Below, piece by piece: positions 27,470 to 38,714 of a DNA stretch of 42,085 bases. The notes beneath the pieces are model-generated. The model saw only the letters and a program-made list of their open reading frames with translations, was not told the origin of the DNA and did no database searches. Made by a program: the position numbers and the translations under genes. Location: the NCBI GenBank assembly GCA_024709955.1, contig JANJVS010000070.1, positions 1-42,085 of the forward strand. Reading direction: 5' to 3'. This DNA is from Rhodocyclaceae bacterium (GTDB lineage: Bacteria > Pseudomonadota > Gammaproteobacteria > Burkholderiales > Rhodocyclaceae). How positions within the stretch are numbered: position 1 is the stretch's first letter; every line of letters starts with the position of its first letter.

Positions 27470-29479
27470 TCAGCATGCGTTATGACCATCCAGAACCCCC
27501 GCCAATTCAGCGAACTTCTCCACCGGGGCAAGGCAATTAACGCCGCGACAGACCCAGGCGTTGACACGCGGCGACTCCGGCTTCGCCAGCGCGGGCGGCA
27601 GGCCGGGCGTGCCGTTGGGCAAGGCGAGGATCAGCGCGTCGCGGCGCGTGGCGAACCGGCGCCGCCACTCCGCCACATCCGGCGCCGGACCGCGCAGGAT
27701 GACGACGGCGGGCGGCGCGAGCGCCTCCTCCAGGGCCAGGACGAGGCTGGCGCAGCCGCCGGCCTGGCGCGCCAGCTGCGGCATGAAATGCTCGATGGCG
27801 CGGCGCGCCGCATCGAGATAGCGTACCTCGCCGAGCAAATGGCCGAGGCGCTGCAAGGCACGGGCGGCAATGCCGTTGCCTGCCGGCAAGGCGTTGTCAT
27901 GGGCGGGCTTGGGCCGCTGGATCAGGGTTTCGTGGTCGTGGGCGGTGAAGAAGAAGCCGCCATGCTCCCGGTCCTCGAAACGGTCGAGCAACGCATTGGC
28001 GAGCTGGCGGGCGAAATCGAGATCCGCCGCGCGGTAGTCGGCCTGCAACAGTTCGAGCAGCGCCGCGAGCAGGAAGGCATGGTCGTCGAGATAGGCTGGC
28101 AGGCGGGCCCGCCCCAGGCGCGAGGTGGCGAGCAGGCGGCCGCCGACCCAGTGGCGCACACGCAGGTAGTCGGCCGCACGTTGCGCGGCGACGCCCCAGT
28201 CGTCGCGACCGCAGACGCGCGCCGCATGCGCCAGCCCCTCGACCGCCAGCGCGTTCCAGGCGGTGAGGATCTTGTCGTCGCAGCCGGGCCGCACACGGCG
28301 TTCGCGCGCGGCGAACAGCGCGGCGCGCGCGGCTTCGAGCAAGGGGGCCTCGTCCGGCGACGGCGGCGCGGCGACACGCAGATGCCAGTGCCGGCCCTCG
28401 AAATTCGGCGGGCCATCGAGCCCCCAGCACCGTGCCGCCAGCGCCGACTTTTCCGGGCCGAGCAGCGCCGCGACTTCGGCGCGGTCCCAGACGTAGAAGC
28501 GGCCTTCCTCGCCTTCCGAGTCCGCGTCGAGGGACGAATGGAACGCGCCTTCGGACGCGGTCATTTCGCGCTCCAGCCAGCCGGCGATGCCCGCCGCGAC
28601 GCGGCGGAAATCCTCTTCGCCGGTCAGCGCCCAGGCATCGGCGTAGAGACCGAGCAGCGGACCGTTGTCGTAAAGCATCTTCTCGAAGTGGGGAATCTCC
28701 CAGCGCTCGTCCACGCTGTAGCGGCAGAAGCCGCCGCCGAGCTGGTCGTGGATGCCGCCCGCCGCCATGCGGCGCAAGGTGAACAACGCGGCTTCCCGCG
28801 CCTGGGGATCGTCCGGACGGCGCAGCAGGAAGGCAAGGTCGGTCGGATGGGGAAACTTCGGCGCGCCGCCAAAGCCGCCGTCGTCCCGATCGAAGCTGCC
28901 GAGCAGCAGCGCGCGCAGTGCGCCGACAGGCGCGACCGAGAGCTCCGCCGCCCCGCCCGGCGCGGCGGACATGCGGGCGAGGGCGCCGAGCACCTCGCGG
29001 TTCTGCGCCGCGATCTCGCGCCGCTTGCCGCGCCAGGCCGCCGCCACCTGCTCGCACAGGCCGGGGAAGCCCGGCAGGCCATGGCGCGGCTCCCTGGGAA
29101 AGTAGGTGCCGCCGTAAAAGGGCGTGCCGTCGGGGGAGAGGAACATCGTCAGCGGCCAGCCGCCGGGCCGGCCGGTGAGCATCTGGTGGGCGGTCTGGTA
29201 GATCTGGTCGAGGTCGGGCCGCTCCTCGCGGTCCACCTTGATGTTGACGAACAGGCGGTTCATCACCGCCGCCACGGACGCGTCCTCGAAGCACTCGTGC
29301 GCCATCACATGGCACCAGTGGCAGGCGGAATAGCCGATGGACAGCAGGATCGGCTTGTCCTCGGCGCGCGCCAGGGCCAGGGCCTCCTCGCCCCAGGGCA
29401 GCCAGGCGACGGGGTTGGTGGCGTGCTGCAGCAGGTAGGGCGAGGTTTCGCCCCCCAGGCTGTTCTTGATCGCGGACAT
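27470..29479 (-). CDS. DUF255 thioredoxin-fold protein with glycosidase-like domain (YyaL/SPATA20 family)
   Basis: 669 residues, full length. N-terminal thioredoxin-like domain: [32 protein letters not shown], then [20 protein letters not shown] with the CHWC pair, [15 protein letters not shown] and [20 protein letters not shown]. The rest is an alpha/alpha-barrel region like N-acylglucosamine 2-epimerases ([42 protein letters not shown]). The activity of the family is not established. No signal peptide. The ribosome site GGAGGA lies in an 8-bp inverted repeat (29481-29488 with 29502-29509) just before the ATG. A perfect copy-like 25-base repeat lies inside at 28428. Confidence 0.93.
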   Translation of the reverse strand: MSAIKNSLGGETSPYLLQHATNPVAWLPWGEEALALARAEDKPILLSIGYSACHWCHVMAHECFEDASVAAVMNRLFVNIKVDREERPDLDQIYQTAHQMLTGRPGGWPLTMFLSPDGTPFYGGTYFPREPRHGLPGFPGLCEQVAAAWRGKRREIAAQNREVLGALARMSAAPGGAAELSVAPVGALRALLLGSFDRDDGGFGGAPKFPHPTDLAFLLRRPDDPQAREAALFTLRRMAAGGIHDQLGGGFCRYSVDERWEIPHFEKMLYDNGPLLGLYADAWALTGEEDFRRVAAGIAGWLEREMTASEGAFHSSLDADSEGEEGRFYVWDRAEVAALLGPEKSALAARCWGLDGPPNFEGRHWHLRVAAPPSPDEAPLLEAARAALFAARERRVRPGCDDKILTAWNALAVEGLAHAARVCGRDDWGVAAQRAADYLRVRHWVGGRLLATSRLGRARLPAYLDDHAFLLAALLELLQADYRAADLDFARQLANALLDRFEDREHGGFFFTAHDHETLIQRPKPAHDNALPAGNGIAARALQRLGHLLGEVRYLDAARRAIEHFMPQLARQAGGCASLVLALEEALAPPAVVILRGPAPDVAEWRRRFATRRDALILALPNGTPGLPPALAKPESPRVNAWVCRGVNCLAPVEKFAELAGVLDGHNAC
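28428..28452 (+). repeat. Dispersed 25-base repeat, copy 7 (inside the DUF255 gene)
   Basis: 24 of 25 bases match the consensus and it is identical to the intergenic copy at 21812. It is read antisense as EKSALAARC in a loop of the barrel region, a frame different from the chpA and phrB copies, so the DNA rather than the peptide is what is kept. Confidence 0.7.
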
Positions 29480-29548
29480 GGTCGGGTCCTCCGGGGTTGG
29501 AGACCCGACTATACCCGATTATTTTTATCGACTATTGAATGCCCGGCG

Positions 29549-30151
29549 TCAGGGCATCAGGTCATTGAGCAGGCTATCCACGTCCTTCTGCGACAGACGC
29601 TGCTCTTCGGTGGGACCGCCGCCCTCGACGACAATGATCGCGCCGACGAGCGCCTTCATCGCCTTGCGCAGCGACTGGCCGGCGATGTCCTGGAATTCCT
29701 GGGCGACGATGATGTTGGTCAGGTGGCGGCTGACGGCACCGAGCAGCTCTTCGAGCTGCTTGCGGCTCCAGTCCTTGCCGAGCGAAGCAATCGCCTTGCT
29801 CACTTGCTCCTTGGCGAACTCGGCTTCGAGCAGCGACTTGTTGGCGGCCTCGGCGGTGATGCGCTCGACGTTGCCGAGGATCGCCGAGACTTCCTTGGGG
29901 TTGTTCGCGGAACGCTTGGAAAGGCCCTTGGCGGCCTGGTTGAGCTCCTTGGCGAGCAGCTTCAGTTCGCTCAGTACCTCGCCGGTGGCCTGCACGGGCT
30001 TCTGCGCGACCGGCCTCTTCACCGCGGCCTTGGGGGCAGCGACCTTCCTCGTCGCCGGCTTCGCCGCGGCTTTTTTCACGGCGGGCTTCTTCGCGACGGG
30101 CTTCCGCGCCGGCGCCGTCTTCGCGGTCTTGCTCTTGGTGCTCGTTGCCAT
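29549..30151 (-). CDS. CheZ-like phosphatase with a histone H1-like basic N-terminal tail
   Basis: 200 residues. Residues 1-55 are rich in Lys, Ala and Pro (repeats such as KKPAVKKAAAKPA), like histone H1-type or phasin tails. Residues 60-200 are helical. The block NIIVAQEFQDIAGQSLRKAMKAL (147-168) closely resembles E. coli CheZ around its catalytic Asp 143 and Gln 147; the counterparts here are Asp 155 and Gln 159. The C-terminus SQKDVDSLLNDLMP resembles the CheY-binding tail of CheZ, separated by a short linker as in CheZ. The likely role is dephosphorylation of a CheY-type regulator. The gene is not in a chemotaxis cluster, though pilJ and chpA lie elsewhere in the window. The ATG at 30151 has GGGGAG five bases upstream; the in-frame TTG at 30169 is not used. 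A plain phasin or DNA-binding protein is the alternative. Confidence 0.75.
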   Translation of the reverse strand: MATSTKSKTAKTAPARKPVAKKPAVKKAAAKPATRKVAAPKAAVKRPVAQKPVQATGEVLSELKLLAKELNQAAKGLSKRSANNPKEVSAILGNVERITAEAANKSLLEAEFAKEQVSKAIASLGKDWSRKQLEELLGAVSRHLTNIIVAQEFQDIAGQSLRKAMKALVGAIIVVEGGGPTEEQRLSQKDVDSLLNDLMP

Positions 30152-30176
30152 GCTTGCTCCCCTTTTCAATGATCAT

Positions 30177-30596
30177 TCAACCGAACAGCGCGCGCCACCA
30201 GCGTTTGCGCCCTTCCGGCAGCGGCGCGGCGGGCTTGAGGTCCTCCGGCGGCACGCGGCAGAGAATCCAGCCCGGCGGCGGCGGGTTGTCGGAAAAACCG
30301 CAGGATACGCCGAGATTGTTCGGGTCGAATATCTTCACGAAGCCCGGCGCGTCGAGCTGGTCGGCATAAACGATGCCGCAATAGTCGTGGTGGTGTTCCT
30401 TGCGCAGCAGGGCGTCCACATTGGCGATGAAGGCGCTCACATCCGCCGCCACGGCGGGCACGACGGGCACCGGCTCGCCAACGGCATAGACGTACCAGCC
30501 GGCCGCCGGGTCGATGCGCTTCCAGAAGGCGTCGAGCTGCTCCCAGGACATGACCGACCAGAGCCGGCCGTTGTAGAGCTTCTGGAAATCGCTCAT
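30177..30596 (-). CDS. Conserved-looking protein of unknown function
   Basis: 139 residues, not recognised. It begins MSDFQKLYNGRLWSVMSWEQLDAFWKRIDPAAGWYVYAVGE, contains HHHDYCGIVYADQLDAPGFVKIFDPNNLGVSCGFSDNPPPPGWILCRVPPEDL and ends GRKRWWRALFG. It has no signal peptide or membrane segment and is rich in Trp, Tyr and Pro, so it is probably a small soluble cytoplasmic protein. Codon use and coding character are like the neighbours. I use the ATG at 30596, preceded by GGAGGGG, because the frame before it is low-complexity intergenic sequence. It lies between ilvD and the CheZ-like gene, with 25 bases to the latter. Confidence 0.75.
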   Translation of the reverse strand: MSDFQKLYNGRLWSVMSWEQLDAFWKRIDPAAGWYVYAVGEPVPVVPAVAADVSAFIANVDALLRKEHHHDYCGIVYADQLDAPGFVKIFDPNNLGVSCGFSDNPPPPGWILCRVPPEDLKPAAPLPEGRKRWWRALFG

Positions 30597-30672
30597 ATAA
30601 CCCACCCCTCCCGCCCTCCCCTCCCGGGGAGGTGACACGTGTTCGCCGCTGCGCGGCTCCGGTTCGTTGACT

Positions 30673-30705
30673 GCGCCGCCCTTGGGGCGGCCCGGCGGGC
30701 GGCGC
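30673..30705 (-). terminator. Nested hairpins directly after ilvD
   Basis: GCGCCGCCC (30673-30681) pairs with GGGCGGCGC (30697-30705), abutting the ilvD stop; an alternative inner stem is GCCGCCC (30675-30681), loop TTG, GGGCGGC (30685-30691). No T tract follows, so it may be rho-dependent or an mRNA stabiliser. The rest of the gap (30597-30672) is GC-rich with a short CCTCCC/GGGAGG palindrome near 30622-30632. Confidence 0.45.
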
Positions 30706-32553
30706 TCATTTCAACTTGGATATATCGCGCACCGCGCCCATGTCGGCGGAGGTGGCCATCGCGGCGTAGGCCTGCAGTGCGGCGGAGACCTTGCGCTCGC
30801 GCTTGGCCGGCTTCCAGGCCGCGGCGCCGCGCGCTTCCATCGCCGCGCGGCGTGCCACCAGCACCGAGTTTTCGACGGCGAGGTGGATGCGGCGGTTCGG
30901 GATGTCGATCTCGATGCTGTCGCCCTCCTCCACCAGGCCGATGGCGCCGCCGGAGGCGGCTTCGGGCGAGGCGTGGCCGATCGACAGGCCGGACGTGCCG
31001 CCGGAGAAACGGCCGTCGGTGAGCAGCGCGCATTCCTTGCCCAGGCCCATCGACTTCAGGTACGAGGTCGGGTAGAGCATCTCCTGCATGCCGGGGCCGC
31101 CCTTCGGGCCTTCGTAGCGGATCACCACGACGTCGCCGGCGACGATCTTGCCGCCGAGAATCTTGTCGACGGCATCTTCCTGCGATTCGCAGACGCGCGC
31201 CTTGCCGGTGAACTTGAGGATCGAGTCATCGACGCCGGCCGTCTTGACGATGCAGCCCTTCTCGGCGATGTTGCCGAACAGCACGGCGAGGCCGCCGTCC
31301 TGCGAATAGGCGTTCTCCTTGTCGCGGATGCAGCCGTTGGCGCGATCGAGGTCGAGCGCCGGGTAACGGCGGCTCTGCGAGAAGGCCACCTGCGTCGGCA
31401 CGCCGCCGGGGGCGGCGCGGTAGAACTCGTGCACCCGCTTGTCCTTGTTGCGCAGCACGTCGCAGCAATCGAGCTGCTCGCCGAGCGTGGGATAGAGCAC
31501 CGTCGAGCATTCGCGGTTGATCAGGCCGGCGCGGTCGAGCTCGCCGAGGATGGCCATGATGCCGCCGGCGCGATGCACGTCCTCCATGTGGTACTTCTGC
31601 GTCGCCGGCGCCACCTTGGCCAAACACGGCACTTTCCGGGACATCCTGTCGATGTCGGCCATCGTGAAGCTCACACCGGCTTCCTGCGCGGCGGCCAGCA
31701 GGTGCAAAACCGTGTTGGTCGAGCCGCCCATGGCGATGTCGAGGGCGATGGCGTTCTCGAAGGCGTCGAAGCTGGCGATGCTGCGCGGCAGGACGCTGGC
31801 GTCGTCGTTGTCGTACCAGCGCTTGCAGAGATCGACGATCAGCCGGCCGGCCTTGACGAACAGCTTCTCGCGGTCGGCGTGCGTCGCCACCAGCGAGCCG
31901 TTGCCCGGCAGCGAGAGGCCGAGCACCTCGGTCAGGCAGTTCATCGAGTTGGCGGTGAACATGCCGGAGCAGGAACCGCAGGTCGGGCAGGCGGAGCGCT
32001 CCATCGCCGCGACCTCCTTGTCGCTGTTCTTCGGGTCGGCGGCCTCGATCATCGCGTCGATCAGATCCACCATGCGGGTTTCGCCGTGCCACTTGACCTT
32101 GCCCGCCTCCATCGGCCCGCCGGAGACGAACACGCAGGGGATGTTGAGGCGCAGCGCGGCCATCAGCATGCCCGGGGTGATCTTGTCGCAATTGGAGATG
32201 CAGACCATCGCGTCGGCGGTGTGGGCGTTGCACATGTATTCGACGCTATCGGCGATCAGGTCGCGCGAGGGCAGCGAATACAGCATGCCGCCGTGGCCCA
32301 TGGCGATGCCGTCGTCGATGGCAATGGTGTTGAACTCCTTGGCGATGCCGCCGGCCGCCTCGATCTCGCGCGCGACGAGCTGGCCCATGTCCTTGAGATG
32401 GACGTGGCCGGGGACAAACTGGGTGAAGGAATTGACGACGGCGATGATCGGCTTGCCGAAGTCGCCGTCCTTCATGCCGGTGGCGCGCCAGAGGGCGCGG
32501 GCGCCGGCCATGTTGCGGCCGTGGGTGGAGGTGCGGGAACGGTACTGGGGCAT
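30706..32553 (-). CDS. ilvD: Dihydroxy-acid dehydratase
   Basis: 615 residues; dehydrates dihydroxy-isovalerate and dihydroxy-methylvalerate in branched-chain amino acid synthesis with an Fe-S cluster. Start [26 protein letters not shown] is standard. Cluster cysteine regions [13 protein letters not shown] and [19 protein letters not shown] are intact, as are [12 protein letters not shown] and the C-terminal [29 protein letters not shown] precedes the ATG, and a TAGAAT -10-like box lies at 32601-32606 on the minus strand, about 48 bases upstream. The enzyme is the long E. coli-like type. Not clustered with other ilv genes here. Confidence 0.98.
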   Translation of the reverse strand: MPQYRSRTSTHGRNMAGARALWRATGMKDGDFGKPIIAVVNSFTQFVPGHVHLKDMGQLVAREIEAAGGIAKEFNTIAIDDGIAMGHGGMLYSLPSRDLIADSVEYMCNAHTADAMVCISNCDKITPGMLMAALRLNIPCVFVSGGPMEAGKVKWHGETRMVDLIDAMIEAADPKNSDKEVAAMERSACPTCGSCSGMFTANSMNCLTEVLGLSLPGNGSLVATHADREKLFVKAGRLIVDLCKRWYDNDDASVLPRSIASFDAFENAIALDIAMGGSTNTVLHLLAAAQEAGVSFTMADIDRMSRKVPCLAKVAPATQKYHMEDVHRAGGIMAILGELDRAGLINRECSTVLYPTLGEQLDCCDVLRNKDKRVHEFYRAAPGGVPTQVAFSQSRRYPALDLDRANGCIRDKENAYSQDGGLAVLFGNIAEKGCIVKTAGVDDSILKFTGKARVCESQEDAVDKILGGKIVAGDVVVIRYEGPKGGPGMQEMLYPTSYLKSMGLGKECALLTDGRFSGGTSGLSIGHASPEAASGGAIGLVEEGDSIEIDIPNRRIHLAVENSVLVARRAAMEARGAAAWKPAKRERKVSAALQAYAAMATSADMGAVRDISKLK

Positions 32554-32647
32554 GGCGGTTTCTCCTGCGGACGGGCGCCGCGCGCCCGGGAAGGGAAAAG
32601 ATTCTAGCGGAAGCGCCCTGCCCGTGTTGGCGGCGAGGGCCGCCGCC

Positions 32648-33508
32648 TCAGCGTTCCGCGCTCATCTGCCGGTAGGTCTCGACATAGGGACGCAGGCTGT
32701 CGAGCGCCTCCTGGCTGACCGGCTCGAAACCGATGTACGCGGATTTCGCGAAGAATTCGCGCCCCTCCGGCGCCGACTCCGAGAAGGTCTGTAGCGCGAC
32801 GCGCACCCTTTCGATTTCCGCCGCGCCGAGCCGGCGGTGCGCGAGGGTGAACAGATGCGGGAAGCTCAGGCCGGAGGAGACCGCGCGCAACTGGGCCTGC
32901 ACGTCCGGCACCAGCTGCTTGATGGCGGTGGTCGTCGCCAGGCCGGCGTCGGCCTCGCCCAGCACGGCCGCCGTCATCGAGGCCGCGTGGGTCGGCCGTT
33001 CGAGGATGCGGTAGTCCCGGCCGGCCACGAGACCGTGGTCGGCCAGCCAGCGCACGATGACGATGCGGATGAAGGCGCTGCGGTCGGCCATGGCGATGGT
33101 CTTGCCGCGCAGGTCGAGGGGGCCCTTGATCGGTCCGTCGCGGCGCACGGCGAGGATCGGCTCCAGCCGCGCCCGGTAGTGGAATAGCGGCAGGTAGCCC
33201 TTCTCCATCGCCAGCACGGCGAAATGCGGCGGACAGAGCACGATGTCGTATTCGCCGGCCATCAGGCTGTCCACGAAGGCGTCGAAGTTCGCCGCGGTAA
33301 AGAAGTCCACCGGGCGCTGCAGGGATTTGCTCAAGTATTGCTGCAGCGGCCGGTGGGTGGAAATCAGGGACAGGGTGCCCGCATAGGGATGGGTCGCGAG
33401 CTTGAGCGGCGCCTGCGGCTCGGCGCCGCGCGCCGGCAAGGCGGCGGCCAGGGCGAGTCCCAACACGGCGCGCAGCGCGGCGCGGCGATTCCCGGTCTGA
33501 ACATCCAT
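32648..33508 (-). CDS. PhnD/phosphite-type periplasmic substrate-binding protein, orphan
   Basis: 286 residues. Signal sequence with a twin arginine ([23 protein letters not shown]), then [66 protein letters not shown], the pattern of the PhnD family of phosphonate/phosphate-binding proteins; [21 protein letters not shown] and [28 protein letters not shown] follow. AGGAGG lies upstream of the ATG at 33508. No permease or ATPase gene is adjacent, so it may serve a remote transporter or feed a sensor kinase, as other solitary members do. Ligand unknown. The head-to-head neighbour is lgt. Confidence 0.85.
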   Translation of the reverse strand: MDVQTGNRRAALRAVLGLALAAALPARGAEPQAPLKLATHPYAGTLSLISTHRPLQQYLSKSLQRPVDFFTAANFDAFVDSLMAGEYDIVLCPPHFAVLAMEKGYLPLFHYRARLEPILAVRRDGPIKGPLDLRGKTIAMADRSAFIRIVIVRWLADHGLVAGRDYRILERPTHAASMTAAVLGEADAGLATTTAIKQLVPDVQAQLRAVSSGLSFPHLFTLAHRRLGAAEIERVRVALQTFSESAPEGREFFAKSAYIGFEPVSQEALDSLRPYVETYRQMSAER

Positions 33509-33616
33509 GCTTGCCTCCTGGGCTTTGTGCGACTGCCGCATTAGATCACAGGCCCCGTTCCGGACGGCGACCGCCGGCTGGTTAGAATCGGTGCCTCCGC
33601 CCGTCGCGCCGCCGCC

Positions 33617-34395
33617 ATGCTCGTCCATCCCCAGTTCGACCCCGTCGCCCTCAGCCTCGGCCCCCTGGCCGTGCGCTGGTACGGCCTGATGTACCTCGCC
33701 GCCTTCGTCGCCTTTCTCTGGCTCGGCCGGCGCCGCGCGGCGGCCCAGCCCTGGCGCGGCATATCGCCCGCCGCCCTCGACGACCTGCTGTTCTACGGCG
33801 TGCTCGGCGTGGTGCTCGGCGGCCGGCTCGGCCAGGTGCTGTTCTACGAGCCGGCCTACTATCTGGCCCATCCGCTCGAAATCCTCGCCGTCTGGAAGGG
33901 CGGCATGAGCTTCCACGGCGGCTTCCTCGGCGTGCTCGCGGCGATGGCGCTGTTCGGCCGCAAGCACCGGCTCGGCTTCTGGCGGGTCACCGACTTCATC
34001 GCGCCGCTGGTGCCGATCGGCCTCGGCCTCGGCCGCGTCGGCAATTTCATCAACGGCGAACTCTGGGGTCGCGTCGCCGCCGCCGACTTCCCGCTGGCGA
34101 TGGTCTTTCCGCAGGTGGACGGCCTGCCGCGCCACCCCTCCCAGCTCTACCAGGCCCTCGGCGAAGGCCTGCTGCTGTGGGCGCTGCTGTGGTGGTTCTC
34201 CGCCAAGGAAAGGCCGCGCGGCCAGGTCTCGGCGCTGTTCCTGATCGGCTACGGCGCGGCGCGCTGGATCGGCGAGTATTTCCGCGAGCCGGACCACGGC
34301 ATCTTCGGCCAGTCCTACCTCGTCAGCATGGGACAATGGCTGTCCCTGCCGATGATCGTCGTCGGCATCCTTTTGTTCGTGAAGTGGAGAAAAAC

Positions 34396-34399
<4 letters not shown>
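33617..34399 (+). CDS. lgt: Prolipoprotein diacylglyceryl transferase
   Basis: 260 residues, seven hydrophobic segments. Transfers diacylglycerol to the lipobox cysteine of prolipoproteins at the inner membrane. Family signatures: [24 protein letters not shown] with the essential histidine region, [18 protein letters not shown] (the Lgt signature), and [19 protein letters not shown] -10-like box is at 33583-33588. Its stop overlaps the next start by ATGA. The LivK-like lipoprotein in this window would be one of its substrates. Confidence 0.97.
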
Positions 34400-34875
<476 letters not shown>

Positions 34876-34877
34876 AC

Positions 34878-35972
34878 ATGCTGTTCGACAAATTCGACAA
34901 CGGGGCCGTGAGCTTCGCCAACCGCGTCGTCATGGCGCCGATGACGCGCTGCCGCGCCGACCACGCCGACGCCATGCCCAACGACCTGATGGTCGAGTAT
35001 TACCGCCAGCGCGCCGGCGCCGGCATGATCGTCTCCGAAGGCCTGCCGGTCTCCGACCGCGCGCGCGGCTACCTCGGCACAGGCGCTTTATGGAACGGCA
35101 CGCAAGCCGCCGGCTGGCGCAGGGTCACCAACGCCGTGCATGCGGTCGGCGGCAAGATATTCGCCCAGCTCTGGCATTGCGGCCGCATCGCCCACTCGGC
35201 GCTGCATGCCGACCGCAGCGCGCCGGCCGGCGCCTCGACCAAGGCCGCCGCCGGCTGCCAGACCTGGATCATCGACGCCGAAGGCAAGCCGGTCATGGCC
35301 GACTGCGAGGCCCCCGTCGCCCTGAGCACGGAGGAGGTGCGGGGCGTGGTCAAGGAATTCATGCTCGCCGCCGGCCTGGCCAAGCTCGCCGGCTTCGACG
35401 GCATCGAGATCCACGGCGCCAACGGCTACCTGCTCGACCAGTTCCGCTGCCCGGTGCTCAACGACCGCAAGGACGAATACGGCGGCACGCTGGAAAACCG
35501 CTACCGCCTGCTGCTCGAAGTCGTCGACGCCTGCGCCAAGATCTACGCGCCGGGCCGCATCGCCGTGCGCCAGTCGCCCTACGGCAGCTTCAACGACATG
35601 GCCGTCGATCCCGAGCCCCTCGTCACCTATCCCTGGCTCGCCACCGAACTGGCCAAGCGCGGCATCGGCTTCCTGCATGTCTTCGACCAGGACGGCGACT
35701 GGATCCACGATCCCGCCCATCCGCTCATGGCGGCCCTGCGCGCCGCGTACAAGGGCGCGCTGATCGCCTGCGGCGGCTTCGACCGGGAGAAGAGCGAGGC
35801 CATCCTCGCGCGCGGCCAGGCCGATCTCGTCGCCATCGGCCGGCCCTTCATTGCCAACCCGGATCTCGTCGCCCGCATGCGCGGCAAGCTGCCCCTCGCC
35901 CAGTGGGACGAGGCGACCTTCTACACGGGCGGGGAAAAGGGCTACACCGACTATCCGGCCCTGGCGAGCTGA
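34878..35972 (+). CDS. Old yellow enzyme family NADH:flavin oxidoreductase
   Basis: 364 residues, a FMN TIM barrel reducing activated C=C bonds. Seen: VVMAPMTRCRA with the FMN-binding threonine, FAQLWHCGRIAHSAL, the His/Asn substrate pair in FDGIEIHGANGYLLDQF, KDEYGGTLENRYRLLLEV, RQSPYGSFND and ADLVAIGRPFIANPDL near the C-terminus. GGGAG precedes the ATG at 34878, three bases after the VOC stop. The physiological substrate of most such enzymes is unknown. End of the lgt operon, convergent with the VOC gene downstream. Confidence 0.92.
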   Translation: MLFDKFDNGAVSFANRVVMAPMTRCRADHADAMPNDLMVEYYRQRAGAGMIVSEGLPVSDRARGYLGTGALWNGTQAAGWRRVTNAVHAVGGKIFAQLWHCGRIAHSALHADRSAPAGASTKAAAGCQTWIIDAEGKPVMADCEAPVALSTEEVRGVVKEFMLAAGLAKLAGFDGIEIHGANGYLLDQFRCPVLNDRKDEYGGTLENRYRLLLEVVDACAKIYAPGRIAVRQSPYGSFNDMAVDPEPLVTYPWLATELAKRGIGFLHVFDQDGDWIHDPAHPLMAALRAAYKGALIACGGFDREKSEAILARGQADLVAIGRPFIANPDLVARMRGKLPLAQWDEATFYTGGEKGYTDYPALAS

Positions 35973-35974
35973 GC

Positions 35975-35999
35975 CACCGTGCTGCCGGCGCCGACTTTT
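35975..35999 (+). repeat. Dispersed 25-base repeat, copy 8
   Basis: 22 of 25 bases match. It starts two bases after the flavoenzyme stop and forms the left arm of the hairpin with an inverted half copy at 36008-36022. Confidence 0.7.
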
Positions 36000-36022
36000 C
36001 GCGGGATGAAAAGTCGGCGCCG
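35986..36022. terminator. Perfect 15-bp hairpin made of two inverted repeat halves
   Basis: CGGCGCCGACTTTTC (35986-36000), loop GCGGGAT, GAAAAGTCGGCGCCG (36008-36022). It lies between the convergent flavoenzyme and VOC genes (62-base gap) and is symmetric, so it could serve both. There is no T tract beyond the stem. Confidence 0.65.
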
Positions 36023-36034
36023 ATGAAGCGGCGA

Positions 36035-36676
36035 TCAGTCGAGCTCGACCAGCCCCAGCGGCGTCCTCAGATAGGCGACAAGCTGCGGCGCCTCGCCCGG
36101 CCCGGTCGGGAACAGGGCGAGCTGGCGCGCGAGGCCGAGCTTTTCCAGATCCGCCGCGATGGCGGCGGGATCGGGGTGGAAGCCTTCTAGCTTCATCAGC
36201 GTGCAGCCCGATTCCGGCAGGCGTTCCGCCGGGTTGTGCGGCACGTCCCACTGGATCAGCGTCGGCACCAGGCCGGCGCCGGGCGGCTGGCCGTCGGCCG
36301 TCAGGGTGACGCGCCAGGAATAGGCGCCGCGCCGCATGGCGAGGGTGTCGCCATGCGCGGGCAGGGCCTCGCGCGCGAGATCGTCGCTGCGCGCCACCCA
36401 ATGAACCAGATGCGGCCGCGGGGCGAGCCGCGCCTGCAGCGCCGGGTCGTCGAGGCCGAACCAGCGCGGCCGACCGGGCGCCGGCGCGGCGGGGTCGATG
36501 GCGATGAGTTCTAGGTAGAGGCCCTCGTCGCCGTCGAGCCGCAGCAGGCGGTTGTGCGTGCCCATCGCGGCGTGCGCGCCGCCCGGGAGCAGCGGCACGC
36601 CAAGGCGGTCTTCGAGCCAGCGCGCGCCGCTGTCGAGGTCGCGCGCGGCGATGACGAGGTGGTCGATTTCAGCCAT
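36035..36676 (-). CDS. VOC superfamily protein, glyoxalase_3-like domain
   Basis: 213 residues. N-terminal IDHLVIAARDLDSGARWLEDRLGVPLLPGGAHAAMGTHNRLLRLD followed by YLELIAIDP is the start of the glyoxalase_3-type fold (PF13468 in my reading). The remainder PHLVHWVARSDDLA and GAGLVPTLIQWDVPHNPAERLPESGCTLMKLEGFHPDP agrees with that family. Enzymatic role unknown. Its start is 27 bases after the pccA stop, with a repeat copy between them, so it is probably the last gene of the propionyl-CoA operon. Confidence 0.82.
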   Translation of the reverse strand: MAEIDHLVIAARDLDSGARWLEDRLGVPLLPGGAHAAMGTHNRLLRLDGDEGLYLELIAIDPAAPAPGRPRWFGLDDPALQARLAPRPHLVHWVARSDDLAREALPAHGDTLAMRRGAYSWRVTLTADGQPPGAGLVPTLIQWDVPHNPAERLPESGCTLMKLEGFHPDPAAIAADLEKLGLARQLALFPTGPGEAPQLVAYLRTPLGLVELD

Positions 36677-36680
36677 GGGT

Positions 36681-36703
36681 CACCGTCCTGCCAGCACCGA
36701 GTT

Positions 36704-36705
<2 letters not shown>
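36681..36705 (+). repeat. Dispersed 25-base repeat, copy 9 (supplies the pccA stop)
   Basis: 22 of 25 bases match. Read on the coding minus strand it starts at the second base of the pccA TAA codon (36706-36704) and fills the whole intercistronic space up to the VOC ribosome site region (AGGA within the repeat, nine bases before the ATG). Confidence 0.7.
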
Positions 36706-38695
<1,990 letters not shown>

Positions 38696-38714
38696 GTGAA
38701 ATTTCTCCCCTGGC

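Noticed and set aside
29481-29509. Inverted repeat before the DUF255 gene as a translation-blocking hairpin
   Set aside because: The stem would include the ribosome site, but the best -10 box (TATAGT at 29508-29513, minus strand) overlaps the distal arm, so the full hairpin may not be in the mRNA.
27461-30172. 903-codon plus-strand frame
   Set aside because: Antisense to the DUF255 gene and the CheZ-like gene, both of which have strong family signatures on the minus strand.
30851-30873. Possible further copy of the 25-base repeat in ilvD
   Set aside because: Only the second half is close, and it encodes a segment that corresponds to conserved IlvD sequence (the AARR region), so chance is likely.
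30667-32607. 646-codon plus-strand frame
   Set aside because: Antisense to ilvD, which has all its Fe-S cysteines on the minus strand.
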